From contig NZ_JAKFWS010000031.1 of NCBI RefSeq assembly GCF_021731785.1, forward strand, positions 1 through 64,000: DNA of 64,000 bases. The letters are read 5' to 3'. Every line of letters starts with the position of its first letter. Position 1 is the first letter of the stretch. The stretch is from Methylocystis sp. (GTDB lineage: Bacteria; Pseudomonadota; Alphaproteobacteria; Rhizobiales; Beijerinckiaceae). Below are positions 34,540 to 44,509 of the stretch, piece by piece. The position numbers were made by a program, and so were the translations under genes. The notes under the pieces are model-generated. The model saw only the letters and a program-made list of their open reading frames with translations, ran no database searches and was not told the DNA's origin.

Positions 34540-37500
34540 TTATGTCGCTGGCGGCGCTGGATTCTGCGCCCGCTTTGCAGCGTCGAATAGCCGTTCTTGC
34601 AGCCACGTCTTGAAAGCCTTGTCCGTATTGTAGAGCGCATAGAGGTCGGTGTGATCGGCCAGGCTGCCCAGCAATTCGTCATCGACCGCCCGGTCGTGTT
34701 CGATCCGTGCGTTCTGACTGTCGCTGTTCCGCAGCGCGTTCTGCACCCGGCCGTTTGCGCCAATCTTCTCCGGCAACTCCTCGAACAGGAACCGGGTGAC
34801 ACGATCCTGGTCGCGAAATTCCGTGGCGCCGAAGCGTTCATTGAAGTCACGGATCACACTGCTGAGTTGGTCGACATCCGGCTCCGGACGGCCTCCCGCC
34901 GCGCCCGTGGGAACCGGCTCGATCTCCGCATCGGCGTCCGCCAAGGCAATCTCCATGGCCGCCTCGACCTCCACGCGGTAGCTGTCCATGTCGATGGTTT
35001 CGAGCACGTCGACGGGCGTTTCGTCGCTCGTGGGACTGGGCAACTTCGGGATCAGCAAGGTGAGGAAAGTCGACAACTTCTCCCACTCCGGCACCGCATA
35101 TCGCAGAATCGCGCCGAGGAACGCATAGGTGCGAACGAACGCCTTGGCCGCACCCTTGAACGCAATCTGATCGTCTTCCGGGAGTTGTTCGTACTGCGCC
35201 GAACATGCATCCAGGATGGGGTCGATCTGGTCGCGCGGCGCCACTTGCAGGAACAGCGAGACGACGCTCTCGACGTCGCTCCCAGCGTAAACACCCGCCG
35301 CGTCGAGCGCACGTTTGAGGTCGTGGAGCTTGTTGGGATCGGTCTCGCCGGACAGGATTGTCGTGCGGTAAAAGTCGGAAAACGCAGCTTCGATGACAGC
35401 CGGGTCGTTGCGGAAATCCAGCACGATTGGCTCGGTTTTCCCCGGCCGGGCGCGGTTGAGACGTGACAAAGCCTGCACCGCCTTAACGCCGGCAAGCGTC
35501 TTGTCGAGGTACATTGCGAACAGTTTGGGCTGATCAAACCCGGTCAGATATTTGTCCGCGACGACGAGGAAACGGTAAGGGTCAGCGTCGAACTTATCCT
35601 CCAGTTCGCTGCTCGGAAATCCGTTGAACGACGCCTCCGTGCGCTGCTCGCCCGCGTCGTCGACGGTACCCGAAAACGCGATGATCGCCTTGTAGGGCGA
35701 GCCTCGCTTGACGAGGGCTGCGTTGATCGCGCGCCAATAGTCGATCGCCCGCTCGATGCCGTCGGCAGCCATGATCGCGCGTGCTTCGCCGCCGACCTTG
35801 CGCCGGGCAATCACCTGATCGAGGAAATGATCGACCACGATTCCAGCCTTGGTGGCGATCGCGTGGTCATGCCCTTCGACATAGTGGCGCAGGGTTTTCA
35901 ACGTGCGGGACACATCGACTTCTGGGTCATCAGCCGCCGTCTTCGCGAGCCGATAGTAACTGGAAACCGGCGTGTAGTGCGCCAGCACGTCGAGGATGAA
36001 ACCCTCCTCGATTGCCTGCTTCATGGAATAGAGGTGGAACGGCCGGTGCTTCACCACGCCGTCTTCCTCATAGCGCTCGCCAAACAACTCCAGGGTCTTG
36101 TTTTTCGGTGTCGCGGTGAAGGCGAAGTAGCTGGCGTTGTCCAGCATTCGGCGGCCCTCGATGATGGCGAGGATGCGATCCTCGGTCGTCATCTCGTCGT
36201 CCGCCACGCTGCCGCCGAGCGCCGTGTTCAGCGCCCCGGCCGCACGACCGCCCTGGCTGGAATGCGCCTCGTCGATCACGATGGCAAAGCGGCGACCGCG
36301 ATGCGTGCTGCCGATATCGTCCAGGATGAAGGGAAACTTCTGAACGGTCGTGACGACGATTTTCTTGCCGCTTTCGATGAAGGTGCGCAGGTCGCCGGAA
36401 CGCTCGGCATGGCCCATGAGGCGCGCGGTCTGGGCGAACCCGCCGATCGTGTCCTTCAGGTTTTTGTCGAGTACATGGCGGTCCGTCACCACGATGACGG
36501 TATCGAAAGCCGACGCGCCCGCGCGCTCCAGTCCGACGAGCTTGTGCACCGTCCAAGCGATAGAATTGGATTTACCCGAGCCGGCGGAATGCTGGATCAG
36601 ATATCGCTTGCCCGCACCCCGCTCGGCGGCGTTGGCGCAGAGCGACCGCACGACGTCGAGTTGATGGTAACGGGGAAAGATCGGCTTGCGCGCAGTGATC
36701 CGGCCGCGTGCGTCGCGTTCCTCGATTATGCCGGCGAAATTCTCGATGATGTCAGCCAAGCTGCGTTTCGCAAGCACCTGTCGCCACAGATAGTCGGTCT
36801 TGATGCCGCCGGGATTGGGAGGGTTACCCGCGCCGTCGTTCCAGCCGCGATTAAACGGCAGGAACCAGCTTTTCTGGCCCGCAAGCTGACTGCACATCCG
36901 CACCTCACGGTCATCGACCGCGAAATGGACGGCGCAGCGACCGGAGCGAAAAATTAGTTCTCGTGGGTCGCGGTCGGTCTTGTATTGCTCCTCGGCATGG
37001 GCCGCCGTCTGACCGGTCAGGCTGTTCTTCAGCTCGAAAGTGGCGAGAGGCACGCCATTGATGAACAGGCCGAGGTCGAGCGCGCGTCGGGCGGTATCGA
37101 GCGAATAGCCGAGTTGCCGGGTGACGGAGAAGCGATTGGCGGCGAAGCGAGTCGCCGCCGCCGTGTTGCCCGGTGACGGGAGAGGAAAATACAGCTTCAC
37201 CTCATGCGGGCCGTGACGGACACCGGAGCGCAACACGTCGATCACGCCGCGCGAAGTGATCTCGTCGCGCACCCGGGCCAGGAAGGCGCGGCGCACCGGC
37301 GTGTCGGTGTCGATCGACAACGTGCCGACTAGGTCGGGTTGAGTCGCGTGCAGGAACGATGCAAACTGGACGAGGTCGAGCGAGTGAACCCGGTCATAGT
37401 CTTCTCGGTGGCCCTCGATATAGTCATCAGGACCGGCGACGGGCGCGGCCTCCTCGGAGTGGCCCGGCGTTGGGAGCACGCGCGCAGGCGTTGTGCCGGT

Positions 37501-37560
37501 TAGTGCCGCGACGATGAATGTTTCCAGCCCGCCTTCGCTGATGTCAGTCGACCTGCTCAA
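34540..37560 (-). CDS. hsdR: Type I restriction endonuclease subunit HsdR
   Basis: About 1006 residues. The N-terminal PD-(D/E)XK-like nuclease contains the acidic/lysine element ATFELKNSLTG; the motor has QHSAGSGKSNSIAW (Walker A), IDEAHSSQGG (DEAH), FTATPKNKTLELFGERYE and VVADKYLTGFDQPKLFAMYLDK. HsdR cleaves unmodified DNA after ATP-driven translocation. The reading frame has no ATG near its start; TTG at 37560, overlapping the hsdS end by 17 bases, gives TDISEGGLETFIVAALTG, the family N-terminus. The ORF track starts earlier within hsdS. It forms a complete R-S-M set with its neighbours. Confidence 0.93.
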   Translation of the reverse strand: MSRSTDISEGGLETFIVAALTGTTPARVLPTPGHSEEAAPVAGPDDYIEGHREDYDRVHSLDLVQFASFLHATQPDLVGTLSIDTDTPVRRAFLARVRDEITSRGVIDVLRSGVRHGPHEVKLYFPLPSPGNTAAATRFAANRFSVTRQLGYSLDTARRALDLGLFINGVPLATFELKNSLTGQTAAHAEEQYKTDRDPRELIFRSGRCAVHFAVDDREVRMCSQLAGQKSWFLPFNRGWNDGAGNPPNPGGIKTDYLWRQVLAKRSLADIIENFAGIIEERDARGRITARKPIFPRYHQLDVVRSLCANAAERGAGKRYLIQHSAGSGKSNSIAWTVHKLVGLERAGASAFDTVIVVTDRHVLDKNLKDTIGGFAQTARLMGHAERSGDLRTFIESGKKIVVTTVQKFPFILDDIGSTHRGRRFAIVIDEAHSSQGGRAAGALNTALGGSVADDEMTTEDRILAIIEGRRMLDNASYFAFTATPKNKTLELFGERYEEDGVVKHRPFHLYSMKQAIEEGFILDVLAHYTPVSSYYRLAKTAADDPEVDVSRTLKTLRHYVEGHDHAIATKAGIVVDHFLDQVIARRKVGGEARAIMAADGIERAIDYWRAINAALVKRGSPYKAIIAFSGTVDDAGEQRTEASFNGFPSSELEDKFDADPYRFLVVADKYLTGFDQPKLFAMYLDKTLAGVKAVQALSRLNRARPGKTEPIVLDFRNDPAVIEAAFSDFYRTTILSGETDPNKLHDLKRALDAAGVYAGSDVESVVSLFLQVAPRDQIDPILDACSAQYEQLPEDDQIAFKGAAKAFVRTYAFLGAILRYAVPEWEKLSTFLTLLIPKLPSPTSDETPVDVLETIDMDSYRVEVEAAMEIALADADAEIEPVPTGAAGGRPEPDVDQLSSVIRDFNERFGATEFRDQDRVTRFLFEELPEKIGANGRVQNALRNSDSQNARIEHDRAVDDELLGSLADHTDLYALYNTDKAFKTWLQERLFDAAKRAQNPAPPAT

Positions 37561-38872
37561 GCGCGTCCTCCATATCGTCGTCGTCGGACGGCACATCGGC
37601 CAGCAGGTCTGAGCCCTGGACAGCGCCGACTTCCGCCATTCGCACGTCGAGTTGGCCCGTAACGACAGCGGCAATCATCGCGTCACGATACTCGACGATC
37701 AGGTCGATCTCAGCCGCAGTTCGCTCCTTGGCGGTCTGCAAATGGCGAGTCTCAGTATTTACTTCTCGTATTATAGAATTCTGCTGCTCGACACTGGGTA
37801 AATTGATTTGCATGGCACCAAGACGGGACGTCGATATTTCCTGAAATGTTGTGCCGGTCGAAAGAACTCTCATCAGCGGCACAAGCCTTCTGACCGTAAG
37901 AGCCAGAAACTCACTTGATATCTTTTCCGAGTTGGGCACTAGCGCCTTGCACCCCTGATTGGTCGCAAGCGGAACATCGGCAATAGCTATGTTTCCTACC
38001 GGTGCGCGCGAAGTTAGGATGACGGAACCCGCAGGTACGACAGTAGCGGCGCAGCTTCGCAATCCGGCTGCCGTTAGCGATCTACGCGATGAGGACAGGC
38101 GATCCGCTGCGCTAATATCCGGCGGCGTGATCCATACGATTTCGCCGTTCCAAAACTCCGGATTTGGCGACGGAGTAGACCCACCGACGATCGCGTTGAG
38201 CGCCCTCTTGAGCATCATCTCAACCGCAACTTCGGTTCCATGGTGAACAAGAATGCCCTCGATTATCTGGTCGCGCTGTTCGTCGATAATGGTAATCGTT
38301 CGCCTCTTAGCGGCGACGAGACGTTGAACCAGCGTTGCATAGGTATCGAGGAACTCGGCAATTCGGCGCTGCTCGTCATGCGGGGGCGCAGGCGACAGAA
38401 TCGGCTTGAAATACTGCCAGTAGAGACGATTGCGATCGGGCACGATCCCACGCGACGCAAAATCGACTTCGCGCATATAGGCGCTAGTCCGAAAGAGGTA
38501 GGTGTAGAACCTCGAAACGACGCCCGGTAGCGGCTGGGCGACGACATAGGCCGGGCTGATAAGGCCGTCACATGGCGCGACGCCGACCGCGCCCTGCCAC
38601 ATACGCATGATGTTGTAGGCGATATCGTTTTGGGCTGCCCGCTTATACTTGGCGCGGTCGGACATTTGCTGCTTGCGTCCGCCCTCCATGTCGCGGACCC
38701 GAACACCCGTCCGCAACGACACCTCAAGGATCGGCAGCTCAGGAAAACCCGTCTCGTTTCTTTCCGCGAAGAGCCGGCCATTGCGTACGACGTCCCAATG
38801 GGCCGGGACGCGACCAAGCCAATCGACGCCACTGTCGCGGTATTCAGGATAGGGTTTCAGCTTGGCGTTCAC
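37544..38872 (-). CDS. hsdS: Type I specificity subunit HsdS
   Basis: A 442-residue protein with two target recognition domains separated by conserved helices: PYPEYRDSGVDWLGRVPAHWDVV at the start, DEQRRIAEFLDTYATLVQRLVAAKRRTITIIDEQRDQIIEGILVHHG in the middle, SAADRLSSSRR...TSRAPVGNIAIADVPLATNQGCKAL (TRD2) and EQQNSIIREVNTETRHLQTAKERTAAEIDLIVEYRDAMIAAVVTGQLDV at the end. It sets the recognition sequence of the complex. It overlaps hsdM by 4 bases (ATGA) and hsdR by 17 bases. Length is normal and no disruption is seen. Confidence 0.93.
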   Translation of the reverse strand: MNAKLKPYPEYRDSGVDWLGRVPAHWDVVRNGRLFAERNETGFPELPILEVSLRTGVRVRDMEGGRKQQMSDRAKYKRAAQNDIAYNIMRMWQGAVGVAPCDGLISPAYVVAQPLPGVVSRFYTYLFRTSAYMREVDFASRGIVPDRNRLYWQYFKPILSPAPPHDEQRRIAEFLDTYATLVQRLVAAKRRTITIIDEQRDQIIEGILVHHGTEVAVEMMLKRALNAIVGGSTPSPNPEFWNGEIVWITPPDISAADRLSSSRRSLTAAGLRSCAATVVPAGSVILTSRAPVGNIAIADVPLATNQGCKALVPNSEKISSEFLALTVRRLVPLMRVLSTGTTFQEISTSRLGAMQINLPSVEQQNSIIREVNTETRHLQTAKERTAAEIDLIVEYRDAMIAAVVTGQLDVRMAEVGAVQGSDLLADVPSDDDDMEDALEQVD

Positions 38873-41220
38873 GTGTCGGCCTCGACCAGCACAGCGTCAA
38901 GCAGGGCCTGCGTCTGACGCTCTAAGGCGTCGATCTCGGCTTTGATCTCGGCCAGCGGGCGAGGCGGTTTCGGCTTATAAAAATGGCGCGCAAATGAGAT
39001 TTCGTAGCCGATCTTGGTGGCAGCGCGATCGATCCACGCATCAGTCAAGTGTGGCGCAACCTCGCGCTCAAAGAATGCGTCAATGCCGCCGGGTTCAGTA
39101 AACGCGATGATCTCGGTATCCGACAGCTGTTTATCCGCCTCATAGGTGACGACCGCAGGCTTGCCCTTTGGCGTGACCAAATAAAAGCCGCCCAGAGGAT
39201 TCGCGGGTTTGGCGGACGGCTTGTACGTCGCCTTCACGATTGGCTTGGCGCCGGGCGACCGCCAACTCATGGCGCGGGCGATCAGCCGCGTTTCCGCTGG
39301 AGTTACGTCAAGCTTGGCGGCCTTGACCGCATCCTGCACCTTGGCCTCGAATGCCGCATAGTCGTCATACTCTTTTTCCCCGACTGCCTTCATCAAGGCC
39401 TTGGCCGCGCGGTGCAGTCGTCTGTCCCGTGACCATGTCGCCGGATTGAGCAGCTTCTTGACGGTTTTCTTCGGCAGGCGTGGGGTCTCTTCAGCCGTCT
39501 CGCCCGCGTCCTCCTCGCCTTCGTCGGCCTCCTCGGCCTCCGGCTCAGGGGGATCGAGATGCATTTTCAGGCGATCGGCGACAGACACGAAATTGTCGAA
39601 CAAAGAATCGCCGAACTCGACGTGCAGCGCCTCACGCAACGCCTTATGTCCGCTTTGGAACCGCAGCGCCTCCACCCCCTCGCTGGTAAATTGGGACGCG
39701 AGCCGTAACGGGCGCTCGACGACAATCTTCCAGTAACCGAAGGATTCGTTAGGCAGCACGACCGATATATCGCTCACCTCCATTGACGCATAGGCGGCGA
39801 GCACAGTCTCTATATGTGCGGCGTTCATCTCGCAGTTGCGCTTGCCCAGGTTCCGGCGCAGCGGTTGGAACAGTTTGGTTGCATCGATCAACTGGACCTT
39901 GCCCTCGCGGGCCTTGGCCTTACGGTTGCTCAGCACCCAGACATAGGTCGCAATGCCAGTGTTGTAGAAAATGCTGAGGGGCAAGGCGACGATCGCCTCC
40001 AGCCAATCGTTTTCGATAATCCAGCGGCGGACATTGCTCTCGCCCGAACCTGCTTCGCCGGTGAACAATGCCGATCCGTTATGGACGTCGGCAATGCGCG
40101 AGCCGAGCGGGGTATCCTTCATCTTGGACAGCTTGTTGACCAGGAACAGCAATTGGCCATCCGAGACGCGCGGCAATAGCCGCAGCCGATCGTCGTTGCT
40201 GGGCAGCCCATCATGCTCGACGACGAAGCGCGGATCGTTTGCGGCGGACTTGCCGCCCATTTCCGCTAGGTCGATCTTCCAGGTTGTCCCGAATGGCGGA
40301 TTGGCCATCATGAAGTCGAATTTCAGCCCGTTCCGGCCGTGGGCGTCGGCCGACAATGTCGAGCCGAAGGCGATGTTGCGGGCTTCCTCGCCCTCGCCCT
40401 TGAGCAGCAGGTCGGCTTTACAGATTGCGTAAGTCTCGGGGTTGAGTTCCTGGCCATAGAGGTGAATTTCGATCTTTTTTCCCTCCTTGCAAGCAAGCTC
40501 GCGCAGTTTGGCTTCTCCGACGGTCAACATGCCGCCGGTGCCGCAGGCGTCGTCATAGAGAAGGTAGGTGCCGTCGCCGATGCGGTCTTTTATCGGACGA
40601 AAGACCAGGTCGGCCATCATCTCCACGATATCGCGCGGCGTGAACTGTTCACCGGCCCCTTGGTTGTAATCTTCGTTGAATCGGCGAAGCAGCTCCTCGA
40701 AGATCGTGCCCATGGTATGGTTGTCGAGACCAGGCAGGCGCAAACGCCCCTGGTCATCACGAACCGGAGTCGGCCCGAGATTAATCCGCTCGTCGCAGAA
40801 CTTCTCGATCAGCGCATGAAGTCGGTTGTGCTCGGTGAGCCTGCCCAGTTCCTCGCGAAACTTGAAGCGCGCAATGACTTCCCGGACGTTTTCGGAAAAC
40901 CCGTCAAGGTAAGCCTCGAAGTCCGCCTTCTGAGTCTCGGGGTTAGGCCGGGCAAGAAGCTGCCGGAGGGTGAAAGGCGAGCGGTTGTGAAAAGCCTGAC
41001 CGGCCGCACGGTCTAGCGCCGGCCCTTGGGCGGCCTCCGGGATGCCCGCCGCGTCCAGTTCCGCTTTCCGCGCCAGGACGGCGGCGCGGGTGGGTTCAAG
41101 CACCGCATCGAGCCGCCGGATGACCGTCATCGGCAGGATGATGTCGCGGTATTTCGTGCGGTCGTAGACATGGTGGAGCACGTCATCGGCGATGCTCCAG
41201 ATGAAGCCGTTGATGTTCAT
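38869..41220 (-). CDS. hsdM: Type I DNA methyltransferase subunit HsdM
   Basis: A 783-residue N6-adenine methyltransferase. The start MNINGFIWSIADDVLHHVYDRTKYRDIILPMTVIRRLD is the family N-terminus. Motif I is DDACGTGGMLTV and motif IV is MMANPPFGTTW, the adenine-flipping pocket. The C-terminal third carries an acidic linker (EEADEGEEDAGETAEE) and ends with AEIKAEIDALERQTQALLDAVLVEA. It is longer than many HsdM proteins. The ATG at 41220 overlaps the stop of the GTPase gene (ATGA), so hsdM translation depends on it. The ORF track begins within that gene. Confidence 0.93.
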   Translation of the reverse strand: MNINGFIWSIADDVLHHVYDRTKYRDIILPMTVIRRLDAVLEPTRAAVLARKAELDAAGIPEAAQGPALDRAAGQAFHNRSPFTLRQLLARPNPETQKADFEAYLDGFSENVREVIARFKFREELGRLTEHNRLHALIEKFCDERINLGPTPVRDDQGRLRLPGLDNHTMGTIFEELLRRFNEDYNQGAGEQFTPRDIVEMMADLVFRPIKDRIGDGTYLLYDDACGTGGMLTVGEAKLRELACKEGKKIEIHLYGQELNPETYAICKADLLLKGEGEEARNIAFGSTLSADAHGRNGLKFDFMMANPPFGTTWKIDLAEMGGKSAANDPRFVVEHDGLPSNDDRLRLLPRVSDGQLLFLVNKLSKMKDTPLGSRIADVHNGSALFTGEAGSGESNVRRWIIENDWLEAIVALPLSIFYNTGIATYVWVLSNRKAKAREGKVQLIDATKLFQPLRRNLGKRNCEMNAAHIETVLAAYASMEVSDISVVLPNESFGYWKIVVERPLRLASQFTSEGVEALRFQSGHKALREALHVEFGDSLFDNFVSVADRLKMHLDPPEPEAEEADEGEEDAGETAEETPRLPKKTVKKLLNPATWSRDRRLHRAAKALMKAVGEKEYDDYAAFEAKVQDAVKAAKLDVTPAETRLIARAMSWRSPGAKPIVKATYKPSAKPANPLGGFYLVTPKGKPAVVTYEADKQLSDTEIIAFTEPGGIDAFFEREVAPHLTDAWIDRAATKIGYEISFARHFYKPKPPRPLAEIKAEIDALERQTQALLDAVLVEADT

Positions 41221-43436
41221 GCTGGTACCCGACGCGCGAAGGCCACTACGTTGGCAGGACGAATATCCTCCGGCAGTTCGCCGGCGCTTTCGTTCGACAG
41301 GCGTTCCAGGGGCCTGACAACGGTCTCCTCCCATAGTGCGGCCATTACGCCCTCAAGCTTTTGATTCAGCCCGATCTGTGTCTCGAACCAGTCGCGGATG
41401 ATTCGCTCTACGCGGCTCTTGAAGCCCGGCCCGGCGCCCCACTGCGCCGCACATTGCGACCACAGCCCAACATCTGCTTCCAATGGGCCACGATAAACCT
41501 CAACGGCCGCCGTGCGTGCCGCCTCGGCGAAGGCCCGCCGCCAGCCTTCAGCGCTCACCTCGACCTGCTGGATGGTCTTTTGCGCCAGCATGAGGTCATT
41601 GTCCTGCTTAAGCGTATCGAGCACACCCTGGAGCTTTTCGAACCAGGTTTTGGAACGAAGAAGTGCGTCCTTAGCTCCGCCGGCCCCGACCTGATGGCTG
41701 ACACTGAAGTTGTAGTATTCGCCGTTTCGACGGGTCATCGCCCAGATGGTCGATGCATACCGGATCGCGCGCATGGCCTCGATCAATTCCGCCGACGGCT
41801 GCCGGACACGGGGGGGTAAAGGAGCGTGGGCCCCTAGAAAGTTACTGAGTTGATCGGCGACCGCCAGCACCGCAGACGTGAAAGCCTGAGTCTCATGGTG
41901 ACGGATCACTTCGTCGGCGGCCGCGCACTCGTCGAGAAGCCGCTCCTCACAGGATTTGCGAAGCCGAACAATTTGATCAATCAGCTGGCCTCGGACCTTG
42001 GCCGCGTCATCCCTTTTCGCGTTAAAGAAAAGGATGGGCACGCCTTTCAGCGCCCCGTCGCCGCTAGCCAACGTGCGGAGAATCTGGTCGCGCTTCAGAT
42101 TGTAGCCATCCTCGTCGTCGATCGGCGGCTCCCCGCTGTCATCCTTGACGGCCATTGCTTCGTCATCGCGCGGCAATGCCAGCACCGACACCTTGCCAGC
42201 GTCCACCCGCACCCCGTGGGCATTGCGAAGGTGATCGAGAAGAAGCTGCACTGACGTGCTTGGCGCCTGGTTGAATGTCGAACACAGGACAACGTGAGTT
42301 CTACTATCTTTTAACCGTGCATCGAGGTCGGCGCGCACAGCAACTTCATCAAGGCCCTTGGTGTCAACCGCGGATACCGCCAGTCCGGGCATTTCAGCGC
42401 CGAAGCCAGGGATAAGGAGGTCGATCGAAGCCGGTAACGGCACGTCTTCGATGCGACCGTTGTTGATGTCGCGGAACAGCTTGCGCAATTGCTGCATGGC
42501 CGTCTTGGCGCCCCCGTCTTCGATCCAGATTTCGCGCCGCGTCCGGACTTCGAGCTTCATTCGCTCGATGACGCGCGCACGAAATTCTTCCTCGGTAGCG
42601 CACCGGCTCGCCAGTTCGGCATTTTGATCGTGAGAATTAGTCTTTCCGTTGGAGTCGCGTTCACGCTTCACCGTAAGGCCGGACATGTTTCGAAGTGCGC
42701 GCTGCACTTCCTCGCTGACGTTGACGCTGTCGTTCTTTTGACCGTCTTCCCGTGATCGGCGCAGCCATGTGGCGGCGCAGAAATCGCCGACTAGGTTGCG
42801 CATCTCTTCGTCTGACTGGGCTTGGAGCACAATGCCGAACCCAGGGCCGCGCCGGATATTGACTTCACAGAGAGTCGTGTGTCCGCCGCCGGTCTCCAGA
42901 ACGACCCGCTCCCGAAGATCGCCCGCAGGTAACGTCGGATCGAGCAAGCCATACAGAAAGCTGATCGCCGTCGATTTCCCGACACCCACTTCGCCGATGA
43001 ATGCGATTTGATGAGTGTTCTTTCCCAGATACACCGCAGTCGCCTCGATAGCCGCCCGCTGACGTTCCAACTGGCGTTTTAGGGGCCAGGGACGCTCCTC
43101 TTCCTCCAGAAAGGCCGCTATTTGCCGAAGACCCTCCTCGGCCAGCTCCAGGACATTGCGCTGCGGATTGGAAAAGTCAGGCCGCTCGACATATTGCCAA
43201 TCTCTGGCCAAATACGATCCGTAGTCCGAAGCGCCCTTTGACCCCAGATCCTTCAGTGCGGCCAAAATCTTGCCGAGCTCGCTTTGCGTTCCGGGCTCGC
43301 CTTTCTCGATGCGGGATACCCGGCTTTGATCAACACCTGATTTAGATGCGAGCTGACTCTGTGTTGCGCTTATTTCAGCGCGAAATTGCGCTATGTCCTG
43401 GCCGATGCCGATCGGCGCCGCCGCGATTGATTCCAT
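41217..43436 (-). CDS. HTH-P-loop GTPase (dynamin-like) coupled to hsdM
   Basis: A 739-residue fusion. Residues 12-65 form an XRE HTH (IAQFRAEISATQSQLASKSGVDQSRVSRIEKGE). The P-loop is IGEVGVGKSTAIS (148-156), followed at 358-361 by VDTKGLD, which fits the G3 motif of Ras-like or dynamin-like GTPases. The remaining C-terminal part is helical, without membrane segments. I do not know a described gene of this architecture, and it is the first gene of a type I RM operon with the hsdM start overlapping its stop. It could autoregulate through the HTH and use nucleotide state to sense infection, or tune RM levels. The N-terminal HTH has a candidate operator upstream. Confidence 0.82.
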   Translation of the reverse strand: MESIAAAPIGIGQDIAQFRAEISATQSQLASKSGVDQSRVSRIEKGEPGTQSELGKILAALKDLGSKGASDYGSYLARDWQYVERPDFSNPQRNVLELAEEGLRQIAAFLEEEERPWPLKRQLERQRAAIEATAVYLGKNTHQIAFIGEVGVGKSTAISFLYGLLDPTLPAGDLRERVVLETGGGHTTLCEVNIRRGPGFGIVLQAQSDEEMRNLVGDFCAATWLRRSREDGQKNDSVNVSEEVQRALRNMSGLTVKRERDSNGKTNSHDQNAELASRCATEEEFRARVIERMKLEVRTRREIWIEDGGAKTAMQQLRKLFRDINNGRIEDVPLPASIDLLIPGFGAEMPGLAVSAVDTKGLDEVAVRADLDARLKDSRTHVVLCSTFNQAPSTSVQLLLDHLRNAHGVRVDAGKVSVLALPRDDEAMAVKDDSGEPPIDDEDGYNLKRDQILRTLASGDGALKGVPILFFNAKRDDAAKVRGQLIDQIVRLRKSCEERLLDECAAADEVIRHHETQAFTSAVLAVADQLSNFLGAHAPLPPRVRQPSAELIEAMRAIRYASTIWAMTRRNGEYYNFSVSHQVGAGGAKDALLRSKTWFEKLQGVLDTLKQDNDLMLAQKTIQQVEVSAEGWRRAFAEAARTAAVEVYRGPLEADVGLWSQCAAQWGAGPGFKSRVERIIRDWFETQIGLNQKLEGVMAALWEETVVRPLERLSNESAGELPEDIRPANVVAFARRVPA

Positions 43437-43482
43437 GGTCCTGCTCCTGCCGACAGCCGGGCCGCTGCTGCCCTGCGGATTC

Positions 43483-43512
43483 TATGTAAACGGTGGTTAG
43501 CATATATGCAAC
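43483..43512 (-). promoter_or_regulatory. RM operon promoter with palindromic operator
   Basis: On the minus strand TTGCAT (43511-43506) and TACATA (43488-43483) are separated by 17 bp. The -35 is covered by GTTAGCATATATGCAAC (43496-43512), a near-perfect palindrome with core GCATATATGC. This is a natural site for autorepression by the HTH of the GTPase, whose start is 47 bp downstream. Confidence 0.6.
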
Positions 43513-43530
43513 AAAATATTTTCATATTTG

Positions 43531-44168
43531 GTGCCGAGTCGGCCCGGGGAATTTCACCCCGAGCCGCTCACAGATCCGGACTGGACACTCTCGCGTCATC
43601 CGGCTCGTGCCACCAAGCGAAGGCTGCCGCCTTCCGTCGAGAATTGGAGCTCCTCCTGTCGCCAGTTGACTCACTCCCAACGTTGGTGACCTCTGCCTTT
43701 GCTCCGCGGGCATTACCCCGTTTCATCGCTACTACGAAGCAGTCCGCCCCTCCCCGACGCATCGGTACTTTCGGCCTCGCGGGGTCTCCGCTTGTGCCTT
43801 TTCCCTTGGCATCGTCGGTCAGGTTCTCAAGTTCCGTACGACAGCCCGTATGAGAGTCACGCCTCCTAAACACCGGACACCACATGGTCAGTAAGCAGGC
43901 ATCTTCCATGCTGATCCCGGAGCACTGGTGAAGCCCCGGTTTTGGTGTCGTCTAAGGTCTTTCGATGCTTCATCAGAGGTTCACTTGCGTTCGTCTCTCC
44001 CATCCACACATGACGCGGTCTTTGCCGCGCCTTTTGACCATGACGTTCACGACCGCGGCTTTTGACCGAAGCAGCTCATGGTAGTTCGGAGCCTCCTCCT
44101 GCAAGGCGGCTCCGAAGGGTCTTCCTTCATCTCTCGTACAGCATGGCGCTTTCGCGCCTTCTTGACAC
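43531..44168 (-). mobile_element. ORF-less group II intron remnant
   Basis: The 5' part (about 44168 to 43650) resembles the 5' ribozyme of the outer intron (for example TCCTCCTGTCGCCAGTTG and the GCTCCGC...CATCGCTACTACGA tract). The domain V hairpin GAGCCGGATGACGC-GAGA-GTGTCCAGTCCGGAT (43574-43606) and a domain VI ending GACTCGGCAC follow. The RT gene is missing from domain IV, leaving about 640 nt. It might still splice if an RT is supplied in trans. End positions are approximate. Confidence 0.72.
43574..43606 (-). ncRNA. Group II intron domain V, ORF-less copy
   Basis: A 33-nt hairpin with a GAGA loop and the AGCCGG lower stem. It is the same architecture as the outer-intron domain V. Confidence 0.75.
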
Positions 44169-44235
44169 AACACCAGCGCGGCCCTTGTTGCATGGAGCAT
44201 TTGCAAGGCGTGTTTGAACGTTGAGGCGGCTTCGC

Positions 44236-44505
44236 TCATGCCCGTCGAACGAATTTTGCGCGCCCGAGTTCGTTCATCCGGTTGAGAGATTTGATGGCAA
44301 TCGCAACTTCTGTCGCGCGGCGGTCGTCGTGGCGTGATTTTAAAGCCCGATAGCGGGAGAAGCCCCAGACAATGAGGGCGAAACCGACGAGGGCCACCAG
44401 CGAATAGACGCCCTTGAATGGTCCCAAACCGAACTGTTCAATCAGCCCTATCCCTCGACCTCGTCGTGGATCAGATAGAACATGCCGGAAATGATTCGGA
44501 GGCAA
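44236..44505 (-). pseudogene. NnrU-like membrane protein fragment
   Basis: The core GPFKGVYSLVALVGFALIVWGFSRYR is like the second membrane helix of NnrU proteins. The upstream 35 residues do not match and the expected further helices are lacking, so this is a fragment of a larger membrane protein. A second start overlaps its stop and is interrupted by the ORF-less intron 70 bases on. Confidence 0.45.
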
Positions 44506-44509
44506 GACG

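Noticed and set aside
35827-36957. 376-aa plus-strand ORF inside hsdR
   Set aside because: Antisense shadow of hsdR motor motifs; no independent signature.
43568-44239. ORFs over the intron (43568-43909, 43973-44239)
   Set aside because: They run through group II intron sequence and domain V; not proteins.
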